DNA of 64,000 bases from Sipunculus nudus (taxonomy: Eukaryota > Annelida > Sipuncula > Golfingiida > Sipunculidae), in contig CM049308.1 of assembly GCA_026874595.1 (NCBI GenBank), positions 21,615,867-21,679,866 on the forward strand. Reading direction: 5' to 3'. The notes beneath the pieces are model-generated. The model did no database searches and was not told the DNA's origin. It saw only the letters and a program-made list of their open reading frames with translations. Position numbers and translations under genes: made by a program. The stretch's first letter is position 1. Each line of letters begins with the position of its first letter. Shown here one piece after another: positions 24,654 through 39,006 of this stretch.

Positions 24654-27600
24654 CATCAGAAATATATTTTCTGAAACAGGTTACACAAGTAATGTTAGTG
24701 ATGCTAGTAATAGTAACTGAAAACACTGGTTGATGAAATCATTGAAATGGTGCAGCTCTTCTTCATCAAGCTGCAATACTTTGTGAATGGACCTGTGATC
24801 TGTACTGCATGCCATCTGTACCCCTCCCCAGTCATATCCCCTTGATCATTGGGATAACAGTGACCAGTATTTTTCTGTATTGACAACATTAATTACATTT
24901 ACAAGTAGAGCTTGGGAGAAACTAGGACAAAACTATTCTCATTCTTAAGGCATTGTTTTGTGGACAGACCTTGGACCTCTACCCTGACTACCCTCATCCA
25001 ATCCATCCCCACTGACCACTTATCATTTATATTAGTAATTATCAGAAATTGCTATAATTAACTTTATTGTTAAGTCAAACTACAGCTACAAGGAAACTTA
25101 TCCCTCTTGCCACCTCCTCTTTATGATGACAGTTACCAGTACTTATATTAGCATTTATTACAGGTAAAACTGTGATATTCTGATCACATCTTGGAGGAAA
25201 CAATATTAATCTTTTGGTAAAAGTGCAGAATAGGTGACCTGCCGCAAACTGGCATTTGTTCTCACTAGTGGTAGGAATTGGTTTTATAATCATAATCCAA
25301 AAAACACCAATGATCGATTATTAATCAATTATTTTATGTACTTTCTATATTACCTTGAAATCCGCTGTATATACTAAAATACTGACCCCAGTAAATAGTC
25401 TGACATGTACATCGCTATTCACCCGCATCCAAGGTAGACTTGCTGACAGACAATTTTGCTGCACAAGGTTTTGGTGCTGTTTCTTACTAATCTGTTTTGA
25501 TCCTGTTCGTATATCTCTGCCAGGATTAGATTTTTTGCTTTTTGCATGTTTAATCATTTTTAATCAGTTCTGCAAAAACGTAATCGATTTAATCAGTTTT
25601 GAAAGAAAACGATTAAATGTAGATTTAATCTATTAATCAGCACACCACTAATTCTCACACTTAATTTTTCCTTTTAATCATGTTTGATGTCTTATTTTTA
25701 TGTGAATCTTATGAACGTGTGTGTATGTTGATGAAATCATGAAGTAAGTTCAGTGTGGGAGCAAGAAAAATAAGGACGGACCATTAATAAGGAAGCAAGT
25801 TTTGGGCAGGTCACCTGTACTGCACTTTTACTGGTCTTCTCCTTTATAAGATAACAGAGTAGTGTAGACAAACCTTACCTGGGACATTTACCTTCTTCCA
25901 GACTGATACCCAATATCTTTTTATCATTTATATCATTGGATCATTAATTTTGACATGCAACTTGCGACTTCTTGTATGTAAGCAAAATGGAAGCCCCCAT
26001 GAGCAGTTTCAAAATTTTTGCAAGGTCAGCATGTGATAAGTGCATGAAAATTTGATCGAAAAGCACTCTGAGGAGGTTTTAAATTTAAGGCTTGAATTAA
26101 TCTGCAGAGAGTTTGGCAGCTATTGGAACAATATTTTCCATGTAGAAGCTGGAGGAACACTCTTTGGATGACCATGCCCTCATCTGCAAAATTAAAGCGG
26201 GATGACAGTTATCATTAATTGCCATATTTGACCTTTTTATTCTATAAAAATGATATTTGGATCATATTTCTAATGATATGTATGAGGAAACTATATAAGG
26301 TTTGCTTCTTTATAAAGAATCAGCCATACATGCACACACCAGTGACCTCTTCCTGTCTCTCCCCCCCCCCCCCCCCCCCCCATTCCCCCTCCACCATATC
26401 TCTTTGACACAGCCATGTGTATATGTCATTGTATACAACATTTGTCATGTAAAAATTATGATGCGTGCTGCCGTCTGACACAGGAAAAGGATAGGATTGT
26501 CAGAATATGACAGCCATCAGTGTCAGTCTAGCCTGCAGCACTAGATAAGCTCTTCTCTATAGGCACCAGGTCCAGAACCCTCATCATGAGTGATACTTCA
26601 CTATTGTACAGGGGTCAAAGTTGTTAGTGGGATATGTTAAGCTCTGTGGCTGGAAGGGTAAAACGTCTCTGCGGGGTCACCCAGAAGGTGAATATGTTAC
26701 TTAGATAAATCATGTCTGTCATGCTAGTGTTGTAATCGTAGCATCAGGCATGTGGGCATGATGTATAGGAGTAATTAAACCAAGACAGTATTGTGACAGG
26801 ACATGCCATTCCCAGTATGGTCCTTTACATCTATATTCCACAAGGAAACCCCTCAGTAGGTGGTCATATGTTTTCATCTTGTTATGGAGCATCTGTTGTT
26901 TTTTTATGCGTTTAAAGGGCAGCAGATCTTTTACTGAAGAACCAGTGTTAGGAAGGAATGTATGAGAGAAATACAATAAAGAAAATGGCTTTAATAATGA
27001 AAGAGAAAAGCATTGAAATGTCAGGATGTTGGGTAACAGGAGGATGGTTTAATAAGATCTGGAAGTTACAGGTAAGAAATGTTGATGCATATGTTAGAAA
27101 TATCAGGATAATTTTCACAGGTGAGTAGAGTTGATTGCAGACTAACCACACGGTCAGATGACTGGCACAGGTAAATCAGTCTCAGCATTGTATAACAAGA
27201 GATCGAGTACTACTTTAAACAAGTTCTACAATCATTGGAGCCTTTCTTATGGATGAAATTTGATTTAAATGGAAAAAGTTTAATTTTGTAGGGATAACCT
27301 TTAAACAAGAGTTCAAATGAATATGAAAAAGGAAGGTGAATATTACCAGTACAGGTAAAATCCAGGTGAGAAAGGGGTCTCGCAGTCCCTTGCTTATTAA
27401 TTGCAAAATAAGGACACAGGTTGTTTTTGTTGTTACATACACCATCTGTTGTTACAATGTGGTAGAAAAAGTTTGTGGTGGTTCTTTGATCCACCCTGTC
27501 TCAACATATAATTCTGTCCCTCATTTGTTTACAAATTATTACAACAAATATTTGTGGGTTTCAAGTTTTAACTGAAGATTTGTTCACAGGTGGTTCTTGA

Positions 27601-28432
27601 GTTGAATAAGTATTAATGGAGTTTGAATGTAATAATAACACAACTTTGATACTACTCATTAATCAAAGAATAGTTTTAAAATAACTTATAAATATTTATA
27701 TTATATAAAATAAAATTTTTTACAAAATTGTCTACCAATAATAAACATGAATTTCCACTCATTCATTTTTCACACCTGCTCTCATCAGATTAAGATTTTA
27801 GAAATATCCTTCTATAATCAACCAATTTGTTCAGGGTCACCCAGGAGAATTTTTCCAGCTTTTTATTGGCAGATACAGGTCCAATCACCACCATACTCTT
27901 TTTTCAGGTAAATTCCCACATTCAGACTACCTTGTAGTTTCTTTGTTTAGAATTCCCATGCCCTGAATGGTTATTTTCAGGATGCATTTAAAAAGCATCA
28001 ATGTGCCACCATCTTTAAAACCAGTTGTTGCTATTTGCATGTCAGAATTAAGGGTATCTTGCTAGATCTAAATAATCCATATTATAATTGAAGATTGTAG
28101 CACTCAACAGTGTCATGCAGCTCCTCAATGGCGAAGCCTCAGGAATGCAAGTTTCAGGTCTTGCAGTGTCGGGAATGATGCCAAGAATGTCCTAAGGGGG
28201 GTCATTTTCTATATTTTTCATTAATTCCCAAGGAATGTAATATTATATCATGAAGAGGCTACCACAGCACTATCTATTAGACCGTTCTTGGCCCATGGAA
28301 AGCCTGTCCCAGACAAAGGCATGCAGAATGTTACTGTGTGGTGAGATTGTAAAAAGGTCACCCATGCGTAACATTAAAAAATGTCACCTCTTAATTTTGA
28401 AGCTGACCATATTATCCCTATGTTAATTGCAG

Positions 28433-28636
28433 GTTGATGAGATCTTACCAGCGGTGGACAGCAGCCCACCTGTGATGATGGAGGAGGACCAAGCAGAGAC
28501 ATCTAGTGGTGATGCTGGAGCAACTGACAAGCGGCACCTCATGTACTCCTGTGAGCAGTGTAAAGTCCGACTTGGGGAGCTTACCCATCAAGCGGCCAGA
28601 CACTTCTACACCATCGCCTCCCGCAAAACGCCACCT
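28433..28636 (+). CDS. Coding exon, 68 codons, with a Cys/His motif
   Basis: The exon runs from TTAATTGCAG|GTT to CCT|GTAAGT, both consensus splice sites, and is exactly 68 codons in phase 0 at both ends. It joins in frame to the exon at 18672. The first half is acidic and probably disordered (PPVMMEEDQAETSSGD). The second half is basic and compact: CEQCKVRLGELTHQAARHFY contains C-x2-C-x8-H-x4-H, followed by TIASRKTPP. The spacing is shorter than in a classical C2H2 finger, so it may be part of another zinc-binding fold completed by the next exon. Composition and splice sites make this the most secure exon of the long gene. I cannot name the family. A nuclear role would be inference. Confidence 0.75.
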
Positions 28637-28651
28637 GTAAGTTAACGTTTT

Positions 28652-28935
28652 ATGATAACATTTATGATAGGTACAGGTATGGATACAGCAATAGCTCAAT
28701 CATATCCTCACATTGCTAGAGATATGGAAGCAGTCACAGCTGGACCATATCCTCACATTGATACAGATATTGAAACAATAATAGCTGGACCATATCATCA
28801 AATAATTACAGATATTGATACAGAAATAGCTGAACCATATCCTCACATTAGTACAGATATGGATACAGTAATAGCTGGAATATATCTTCACAAAGGTACA
28901 GATATGGAAGCAATAATAGCTGGACCATATGCAAG
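28652..28935. repeat. 45-bp minisatellite next to an exon
   Basis: About six units with an exact 45-bp period (ATAGCT or equivalent at 28691, 28736, 28781, 28826, 28871 and 28916). Each unit carries CCATATCCTCAC-like and ACAGATAT-like blocks. It starts 15 bp after the exon donor. Because the period is a multiple of three, it reads as an open frame on both strands. More decayed copies may reach about 29070. Confidence 0.9.
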
Positions 28936-31900
28936 TGCATGTAAAACCTAATGATATGGTTAAAATATGTGCATATTCTTAAATAGAAACATATGGGTAT
29001 GGCAACAGCTTGATCATGTACATCTGTAGGTACAAATTTGGATTTAGCAACAGCCTGCCCATATTTTCACAGAAAATACACTTAATCTAACTCATACTCA
29101 AGTATAGATTCCAGATAAAGGTACTTGAATATAAAAATAAAATTTGAAATTTTCATGGAATCATGATGCATTTAAAGAGATCAACCAATTTACCAAGACA
29201 TGGCCAGTCTGTTCTGTGTTAGGAACAGAACCATCCAGTATGTCAGTAATTGTGCCATAATAAAATCTATAAAATAATTTAATTGCAATGTCAGTGAAAT
29301 TCTCCACTTCAAAGTCCCTTGCGTGTCAGTGTTGTAACCCTCGGATTGTATTTTATCTCTTCATATATTTATTTACTGAGGATTGACAGTTTGTTATAGT
29401 AGGTGATTTTACTCATTGAAGTGTTGTATCTCTTGGATTGTATTTTTATCTCTTCATAAATTTATTTATTAAGGGTTGACATTTTGCTATAGCTGATTTT
29501 ACTCAAGACCAGATTTCCCTGGTGTACCCTTTGATATTATTGCTTATCTGGTTATTCTTGCTTTTATAGAGTAAGACCAAACAGAATTCCCTTTCTTTAC
29601 TGATACACCATAATTGACCAACCTAGTCAACAAGCTTTAAGCAAAGTATTCAACTCTCTATGATGCTAGGTTTTTCCATTTCAATTCTGAATATTTAGAA
29701 AAGAAGAAAGTAGAATGAAACTCCCTTTATTGACATATCTGTCGAGATTGTGTTAAAAGCTTTGTTGTGTATTGCTATCTACACAAATGGTCAATTGGCT
29801 GATCTAAAGCTTTTTATCATAGTTCAAGAAATGTTATGTGTTATCTGTATTTTTGTGTCCTTGCATCTCTGATGTAATGGTGTTCAGAGCTTTGAACATT
29901 TGAGATAAATCAAGGCAAGATTTCACCCTTTTATTCACACAGGCTTTAATAACATTACATAAAACCTAAAAAAAATATATATACTTGAAAGTATATCTCT
30001 TTATAGAACAGAGGTATAAGAGTGGATATATGTATAAAGAATCCATACTATCAGTCAAGGAATTATCTTAAGAGTATTATTTTATGCTATTTACGATAAA
30101 ATGCCACACGAGCTCATGTTGTTAAAGAACTTATAACTCGTACATTTATTGATTATATAATATGCTGTTTTGTATCTGTTAGGGTTTCCTAAGACATTAA
30201 TACCTCAGGTCGTAGTCCATAGAATTTATAGAAGCCTGGTTCAGTTCATGTTTTCAGGGGTTTTGTGTTTTAGGCCTACTTAACGTATCATGTGCTTTCT
30301 TTTATGTATTAAGACTGATTTATATTCCAAATAAGAATATGTTAAAAAGAAAGAAAGAAATTTATGTATTAATGCCAGGTGTATTAGAGAAAAAATACAG
30401 TCACTAATTCATTGTTTAACTTGATGAATTCAACAAATATAATGATATGATCAATACTAATAAGAATATTCATATTTAATATCTGCTGGTATGCAGGTAC
30501 ATTCAGTTTTCTCAATAACGTTGCCACTGGATGATAAGTCACCAGGTGAGGCATGTCATTAGGTAACAGACAGGTGAGTTCTGGATGCGGCACAATCCGT
30601 GTTCCCTTGATTAGATTAATTCTTTGATCCCCTTTATGTGGCATAAATCTTATGTAAGGGTCTTTCTCTGGTTCAGAGTGGAGCATGGAGTTGCAAGGGT
30701 TCAGTTACAATGGCGTTGTAAGATCCTTTATTGCTTATCAAGAGCATATACATTACCTGAATTGTAGACAGGGACCATGGTTGCCTTAGTTGCCAGGCTA
30801 AGGTATACAGGTGTAGTAATCCTGGCCTTGAGATAAGGTGGGCAGATTTAATGAAATCAGAGGATCACCTTGTGTTAAGTGATGAGATTTGTGATACTGT
30901 ACATGGTGTACTGTATCAGTCATAGTAATTTATCCATTGTCAAAAGCACACGTTACCAACTGCAGGCTCTCTAATATGTTATTTCTCTCACACCAAGACT
31001 TCATTCCTGTTGATTTTCTTTTAACTTAGTAACACGAAAACCGGATTAGGAATTTAATTTGAAAACTAAATATTTTTAGATGATGCTAAAACCTTGAAAA
31101 AAGGGGGTTTGGTTTCATGTGTGTTTTCTCAGAAATTCCATTCTCTGTCCTTTATTTGTATTATAAGTAGATTGGTGTATTATCCAATTTTTGTCATCCC
31201 AGTTAGAGATTTTGGATGAAAAGTAGTATGTTGTAAGTGTGTATTTAAATCTTCCTTATTCAATACATAGTGATCAGCCATTACTTCAGTTCACAAATTA
31301 GGTAACAAATTACAGATGTCAAATCTCCATCTTTAGAGATCACCAGGTTTAAAGTTCAGATGATAATATCTTAAAACTATCCTTAAACTTATATTAAATT
31401 CGGCAGGATAACTCTTACAAATAAGAGAATACATGAGCCATAACTCACATTGGAGGATTAGGCTTTGATCTACTAACTTACCAGATCTAGATCCCGCCCA
31501 GTGATAAGTACCAGTTTCCAGATACCCATAATCAGTAGCAGCTGTAGAGGTGTACTTTTATCCATACTGGGATGGGGGTGGGGGGGGGGGCATTTACAAT
31601 ATTCCTGCTTTATTCAGGGACCTGGGGCTACCTATTATCAATTCAATTCAACCATTTTACGTGTTTTACATGGCTTATCCACTTGTAGTCCATGAATTCT
31701 TGGACAAGAATCTGATGGAAGTACATATACACACATCATCATACTACTTATCTCAGAACCCTGGTGCACATTAGGGCTACATATTATATATGAAGTTCAA
31801 CCATTTGACAATAATCATATGCATTTTACAAGATTGTTCCATTTACAGTCCATGAATTCTAGCACAACCATAGGTGGGAAGTTCACAGACATTAAAAATT

Positions 31901-34830
31901 TGTCTCCCTGAATTGAATTTGCTGAGAGGCCTGCATGTTGTAAAGTTTCAGGAATATGATGGATTGTTGAGTATTTTTAATTACTTTTAGCACACAGAAA
32001 TCGTCACAGGCATGACCCTGTACATATAAAGGGAAACTTGTACTTAACTGAACTTTTAAAAAACAAATTGCTAATCATGCAATAAACTTGTCAAGTGATT
32101 CTACTTTTCCTTTTACCCCCTAATTTTTTGTCTAGTCCCATTTTTCCTACTTTTTCTTCAAAATGCCTACTTATTCCTACTGTTTCCTACTTTTTTGTTT
32201 TGCTTTGTGACATGCAGTTTCAAAATGCCTTGAATAACGGTAAAGTTTTATTGTCTTCTTGTTTTAGTCCAAAGTTTTGGGCAACTTGGAGCACTGGTTA
32301 TCACATAAATACATGCTAAAACTGACATCATATAAAAATCTTCTCAGTAAAATTACTCTTTGAATTTCCCATTTTTAAATTGAGAATATGCCGGAATAAT
32401 TTTGTTGCATGTGTGATTCCTGTCCTATTTTTGACCCACTCTTTCCTATAGTTTTCCCACTTTTGTCCTACCTTCCTCCTATAGTTTCCCACTTTGTCCT
32501 ACTTTTTCCTTTAATTTTCCCACTTTTGTCCTACTTTTTACTATAGTTTCACCACTTTTGTCCTTCCTTTACCTTTAGTTTTCCTACTTTGTCTGACTTT
32601 TCTGTATTTCAATCCTACTGTGGTATTACTTATTCATAATGGTTTGCTTGACAGCCTTAAATTATTTGTGGTTTGCTGAATACAGACCAGCCTGCAGCAG
32701 AGTTCTTCTAAGCCAGTATAGACTGAACTGCTCCTGGAAGGGTTTCATTGTTACTTAACACTGAGATGTTGCCCTCGGCTCCTCTTGACCTAACATGACA
32801 TGGCCATCATCTTGACATACAAAGATTTCCACCTGAGGCTAACATAATGTATTCTGGAGCGCTCATATCAGCAGTTTACTATGACTTGTAAATTGTGGCA
32901 GTAGCTGGAAATGGTATGGAAATGATGACTTATAAAAACTTTGTATTATCCAAAATGTTGAGTAAAAATAACTTCCATATTATATCATGCTCCCATTGGA
33001 ATTTCTTGCCTGCTGCTTAATCAAAACATTGTATTTCCTGGTACTTTTTATTTAGAAAACATGCTTATCAGAACAAGTTTGTGCTGTACTTTAACCAAAA
33101 TGTCATGTATTTTAATAATTTGGTATTCTGTCAGTAAAGGACTTGTCTATGGCTATGATATTTAAAGTTGCTTCTATGGGTGAAAGGCTAGGATGGGGGT
33201 GGGAAAGTGAGAAGAGAGGGCAGATGATTACTGTACAGAACTGTACTGAAACAAAGGTTGCACCAACAGTTGTAACTTGAGACTGGTGGAGGTCACCATG
33301 AGATGCGTTTGAGGTCAGACTGGGGTGTAAGGTCCCTCAGCAACATAGACCTTTATGATTGTTATGCTGCATTAGCGCATGGCCATCAAAAGTTCAGACT
33401 GTCATATTTTAATAACAAAGTTATAATATTGAAAACAGCCCTTAAATATAACCCATGCTGCTGTAGATGCTGCAGTTTACACATGTAGGCTCAGGTGCAA
33501 AATATGATGACTTAATGGTGATTGCATTCTGAATGAACATGCTGAGTGGTAAGTCAGTAAGCCTGAGCAAGCTCCAGGTAATAGTTGAAAGGATTATATA
33601 ACATTGTATAATAAATTCATACCTGGTGTGTCATGGGCGTTACATGGCACACCTCATTTAAGAGTTTATAAGTGTTCCATTATACAATACACCACCTCCA
33701 AATCCCCAGCTTTAAGTCACAAAACCAAATAGGTATGATAATCCCTAATGCATGGAGAGTAACTGGAAAATCTGAACGAATGGTCAGCTGTAATTTAACA
33801 TAGGCTCAGTGTTGTGCCAAACCTTAAGTCTCGGGTACACCTGAAGATTTCCTTACACAGGTGTATATTCAGTATCATAAACCTGTGGGACAAGGTCCTT
33901 TCATTCTGGTGACTTCATTTTAGCAACAGGTAAGAATGTCATGAATTTCATATTTACTCTCTTTGAATGAAAGATTATATGTGCTCTGATAATTATTAAA
34001 TTTGCTATTTATTTTAAAAAATTATCATTTTGACCACATCTTATCAGATTTAAGCATATAAGTTTATCATGCAGATATTCTTTGTTTTCACTTTTAGTAT
34101 GATGAAAGGCTTGCTTGCAATAGACGGAATGGATCTCAGGAGTTCCTTGATATTTAATTTTATGCTTTTTTTCAACGCAGTGTTGATCTATTTTTAGTGA
34201 TACCCTCAGTGTATATTAACAAACAAATGATGCAAAACTTTCATCTTTTTCATACCTTTGGTGTCTACAAAATCATGCATAAAAAACAGGCTTAATGATA
34301 GATTTAAAAATATCAAGGCACCAAGTAGCAACACTACCAAGGAACAGGTGCTTGTTCTCTAAAAAAAATTAGTCCACAAAAAATAAGGAGTGGTAATTAT
34401 AGAGAATTTTGTATTATTAAGTATCCCTTATTTTTAAGATCATTCAGAAAAAAATCAAACAAGGTCAGGTATGGAGAAGATACATATTGCCCTGTATAGT
34501 AATATGAATGAGCTGTCTGAATCCAGTATACATATGGTGTCACCTAAACATTCTTTCATGTCTCAGTCAAAGCAAGTCTGAAGTCACTTTTGGGACCTTG
34601 CTTCTGCCATGCTGACTGTTTGTATACATTCAAGTGAGTCCAGATTTAGCCAGGGCCAACTGTTGAAACCTAGCCTTTACTTGGCATTCAGTGCTTAATT
34701 GTTTGAATGAATCTTATTGTTTTGTTGGCTTACCCATTTTCTCTCATCTTACTGATCTTCACAAACTAATTCCATTAATTATAATTAATTTATTTTTATG
34801 TGCATTTCTTGATATTTTTTTTTCAAACTT
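28936..34830. other. Intronic DNA without supported exons
   Basis: Low CpG throughout. Poly-G occurs at about 31577-31590. A T/C-rich minisatellite of about 32-bp period (blocks like TTTTCCCACTTTTGTCCTAC) lies at roughly 32420-32600, with looser copies from 32100. Short frames at 31.5 and 33.3 kb have no flanking splice sites that I trust. Confidence 0.5.
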
Positions 34831-35086
34831 TCTGGCACTCATTTATCTCACAAAATTCTTCCAGCCGTATAAGTTAGCAAAATCACTTTGTTCACAAAAT
34901 GATTCCCATCTTGTTCCACCTAGAGCCAGTCAGCATCGTTTCAGAGCACAAGCCTTTCAAGTGGCTTTATTGTTACAACCGGTTATGGAATAGTCTTGCG
35001 TATAGTATAAGGAATGCTAAATCTCTCCCTGTGTTCAAAAGGAAACTCATAACACATCTTTTTTCCCCAACTATGCGATATATGTA
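34830..35086 (+). pseudogene. LINE reverse-transcriptase 3' end, frameshifted relic
   Basis: Two frames together resemble the C-terminal end of non-LTR retrotransposon polyproteins of the CR1/jockey type. The pieces are YLTKFFQPYK followed by VPPRASQHRF in one frame (to about 34960), and LWNSLAYSIRNAKSLPVFKR with KLITHLF in another (to 35086). The pattern W-N-S-L, then S-L-x-x-F-K-x-x-L, then H-L-F is characteristic of these elements. At least one frameshift near 34960 separates the parts, and no upstream RT core is readable, so this is a dead 5'-truncated copy. Confidence 0.65.
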
Positions 35087-35975
35087 GGCAGTGCCAATGA
35101 ATGGCTCAACAGGTATCGTAGCCATATAAGTGTGATACGTACATTTTCTTTGTCAAAGATTATTAATGATAGAGAAGTTAAATGCTTTTGCAGTAAATGT
35201 AAATCTTGATGCTGCAGATCTATATATAATATGTTTTTGTATGCTTAAGAGATAAGCTTGTAGCCAGTAAGTGTACACCTGGTGAATTGTATCAAAGTGC
35301 ACTTTTTTTAAGGTATTATTTATTGGTATACCTTGTTGGACTAATTATATCTGTGTCTCATCAGAAGACAAGAGCAGGGACATCAATATTATTGACAAGG
35401 GGCACCTGTTTTCAGCTGTCCATATCAGGGACAATATTTTAACCTTTTTGCCATTGTTATCATTGCCTTAGATAACTCTAAGGTAATTATTTCATCATTA
35501 TTCAAGCTGTATTTGATCAGTTGTTCAAACACTTTCCACCCATAAATGTCAAGGATACACCAGAGGACAGCACTTGAATGGGTACCTGGGTGCCGTCAGA
35601 GCTGCATATCTGTGCTGCATGGCATGTCAACCATTCATGTACCATATCAAAATATCTGTCACTTGACACTTACTCAGTAACTGTTTGTAACAAAGACACA
35701 CGTCTGATTTTGACTGTTGTGTATGCTTCCTGACATGTGGATATACCCCTACCTGTTTGAAATGGTGACATGAGAGTGAAGACAGACATGCTGCATTTGC
35801 ATTAATTGATATTTTACAGGCTGTGACATCATACGGAAGTGACATCACAATTAATGGTAGGAGTAAACTTTTAACTGATTATAGATGTCTGCCAGTTGGT
35901 GTCTATTTACACTGTATATGCTTTTATCACCTTTCACACTCTTTTCATAATTATGTAAATTTGTGTAAACATAAT

Positions 35976-37154
35976 TGTACCTGCCAAAAAACGAAGTTTT
36001 GTGGATACTATGTTTTTGATTGGGTTCCACTTCCACCGCCGCGTTCGTTTCCGGAAAACTCCTCTGCGACTACTGGACGGATTTTTCAAAACTTACCCCA
36101 ATTATCGGGTCACATGTGAACTGGTGCCTAACCAATTTGCGTTGACTTTGACCTTTCCTCTCTGCCCAGCATCTATTTGTGTGTTTCCATACATAAACCC
36201 ACATATATTAGGAACCATTTGACCGATCAGGAAAAAAAATTTTTGTACAAATGTAGCCCTTTGATAGCTTTATAACATACAGAAAATGGTAGCACCACCT
36301 GCAACCATGTTTGCACAGTGTCCATCTGTTCATCTGCCTTGGGTTAAAATCACTCAAAATATCTCTGCAGTGGTTTGACTAATTCACCTGAAATTCGGCA
36401 TGCGTATACATCCTGGATAGCTTTCTTGATTTATGACAGGTGGTGCCACCTACATTCATGTGCATGCTGCAGACATCCAAGCTTATATCTCGAGAAACGT
36501 TTGACTGATTGGGCTAAAATTTTGCATGTGCATAGATCTCATATAGCCCTTTATCATACACAAAACTGGAGGGGCCACCTGCAACCAATTTTGCAACCGT
36601 CCCTCTGTTTGTCTGCTGTGGGACAATATCACTCATATCTCGGCAGTGGTTTGACATATCTGCCTAAAATTTTGCAGTTTTATACATCCTGGACAGCTTT
36701 CTTTATTTTATGACAGGTGGCACCACCTACATTCCAGTTTACGCTGCAGATATCCAAGCTAATATCTCGGGAACCATTTGACTGATTGGGCCATAATTTT
36801 GCTTGTGTATAGATCTCACATAGCTCTTTATCATACACAAAACTGGAGAAGCCACCTGCAACCATTTTTGCACAGCGTCTGTCTGTTTGTCTGCCGTGGG
36901 CTAAAATCACTCATACCTCTGTAGTTGTTTGACTTTTCCGCCTAAAATTTTGCATATGTATACAACTTGGACAGCTTTCTGGATTTGTGGTAGGTGGCGC
37001 AACCTACATACACATTTCGGCTGCAGACATCCATGCTAATATGCAACACACCTCACTCTATTTCCCCTTGCCACTCAATCCATGCCTCACTTCACCCGTT
37101 CCACTCTGATTTTGGCAGATACACGTAGTCGCTTGTCAACTACCAATATTCTAG
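35976..37154 (+). mobile_element. Helentron-like non-autonomous element, family 1, older copy
   Basis: The left end TGTACCTGCCAAAAAACGAA forms a hairpin with GTTTTGTGGATAC. Near the right end, TTTTGGCAGATAC is the inverted counterpart of the left end, followed by a hairpin GTAGTCGcttgtCAACTAC and the end TATTCTAG at 37154, with T on both outer flanks. The core holds about three diverged tandem units (ATATCTC and GGTTTGAC blocks, CAGGTGGCACCACC). Compared with the copy at 51.9 kb it has fewer units and more substitutions. No Rep/helicase coding sequence is present. Confidence 0.7.
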
Positions 37155-38973
37155 TTGGTTTAGGGGTTGGGAAGTTATACCCCCTGGACCCACAATTGTC
37201 ATACACATAGCCTGGTTGACGCAGGGACAAGTGTTTTTCCGCTCTGTCACATAGTCTGAAACCAGAATAGAATTATGCCGATGTACATAGTACTAAGTTA
37301 AGCCAGCATTATAATGGAGGGGGTTCCCTTATGCCACAACAATAAAAAAAATCTTTACAGAATAAAGCAGAGCATGTGTAATCGCTAATTATATGTTTTT
37401 TTTTCAGGGTAAAGGGAGTGAAGTATTGCCTTAAGTAGTCTTGTTTTGCTAGACTTTTGAGGGTGGGGGTAACATAAATAAGGAATAGAAGTTGAGCGTG
37501 TTAATATTACTGTATCTCTGTGTGGTCCTGTGTTGGTTTAAAACTCAGATTATCCCCAGATGTCAACATCAACTTGTCACAAGTTAGCTGTGACAGTTTA
37601 TATAGATCTAGCTCTAGGGGCAAGAACAATATTTTTCCGTGCCACCCACCCTACCCTTACCCAAATGTGTGTCCAGCATATATCAACTCCATGTAAGAAT
37701 TAAACACAAGTGAATAGGTACATAGCTTTACATCTGGGAACACCTACAAACCAGAGAAGTTTACCATAGACAAGAGATCAGGTACAAAGCCGGTCTCTCT
37801 GTGCTTGAATAGCCGGGATTGACTGAGGTCTTGTCGGCTGCTCGGCTTACACAGAGTGTCAATAAGCCAGGATATTTGTAGAAGCTTTCTGTATGTAGGT
37901 TCCTTGGGCTATGACTGTCCAGGTTGAGGCCAGTTCTTTCAAAGGACCAGTGAAAGTGTGGAAACTTATTCAGATAAAGTGCAAGAAAGACATTTAACGC
38001 ATCTGAAGTATACCGTAGTTAATTGGTAAAGGAGAAGTATCATCTGAACGGTTATATGTTTCAAGTGTAGAGTTTACATCCAGATAACATCTGGGGTGCA
38101 TATGAGAGAAAACAGTGAAGGGAACAAGGAATTATATTAATATCAAGGACACATCAAATCTGGAGAATGGGTAAGTTCACAGTGATATATGTTCTTTGGT
38201 CAAAACCTCAAAGGGTCATAGATAATAATCTTATAAACTGAACAGGCAAGGGTGGATTTAGAGTGGGGCACATGCCCCCTCTTTTCCACTGTAAAGAAAA
38301 TTGAAATAGTAATATTGCTTAATACGGAAATGCAGGTCGCATCTTTTGCCATTATGTTCCCAATAGGTCTGCATGTTGAGCCCCTAGCTTTCCCTTTTAT
38401 ATATATCTATACATAAATTTGTTACCATTTTGTTCACAAGAGTTTCAAATTCTTGGTAATTGCGAAAGGGAAATTATCACAAAAATACATCCTTTGTGAA
38501 TAAGAGGTCCAGTCATCGAAGCTGAAAGACTGATTTTAGGAATAATAACAGATTATGTATGTTCTAAGGTTGCTGTTGTTAATTATATCAGATCTTTCAA
38601 ATTATGTTTGATGAACAGTTATTTCCACTCGGTCAGTGTACCCTTGAGTCCCATAATATTGTTAAAATTTTCTGACACATATTAATTGATTTGAATATTT
38701 ATACAATACTGATTATATACTCAGTGTTATTCTTTTGTATGGTGAGACTGCAAAAATGGAACCCTTGCAAGTCTCTGAAAACTTGAAAATTGAAAAATTT
38801 CATACCTGTGAATATAAAGCTAACCACTGTACATAACTAAAAGGGTAAAAAAAAGGTATTCCATGTTTTTGAGAGCAGATTAATATCAGCTCAGGTCAGT
38901 GTTGAAACAGTTGACTGGTGGTGACACCTAGTGACTGGAATTTATACAAAAATACTAACTCAAGTTCCTGGCT

Positions 38974-39006
<33 letters not shown>

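Larger units (their letters stand above)
18792..28432. other. Intron of about 9.6 kb, CpG-poor
   Basis: Between the two coding exons I see repeats only: the block at 19.24-21.03 kb, (TA)n at 22841-22893, (CA)n at about 24021-24035, a poly-C tract at 26360-26381, and a 14-bp inverted repeat (24558-24653). The reading frames here are short and mostly start at non-ATG codons. CpG is very rare (2 in 24061-24360 by hand count). Confidence 0.55.

Noticed and set aside
25290-25660. Possible hAT-like element with ATCGATTA/TTAATC-rich edges
   Set aside because: The edges are AT-rich and only loosely inverted. No duplication could be identified.
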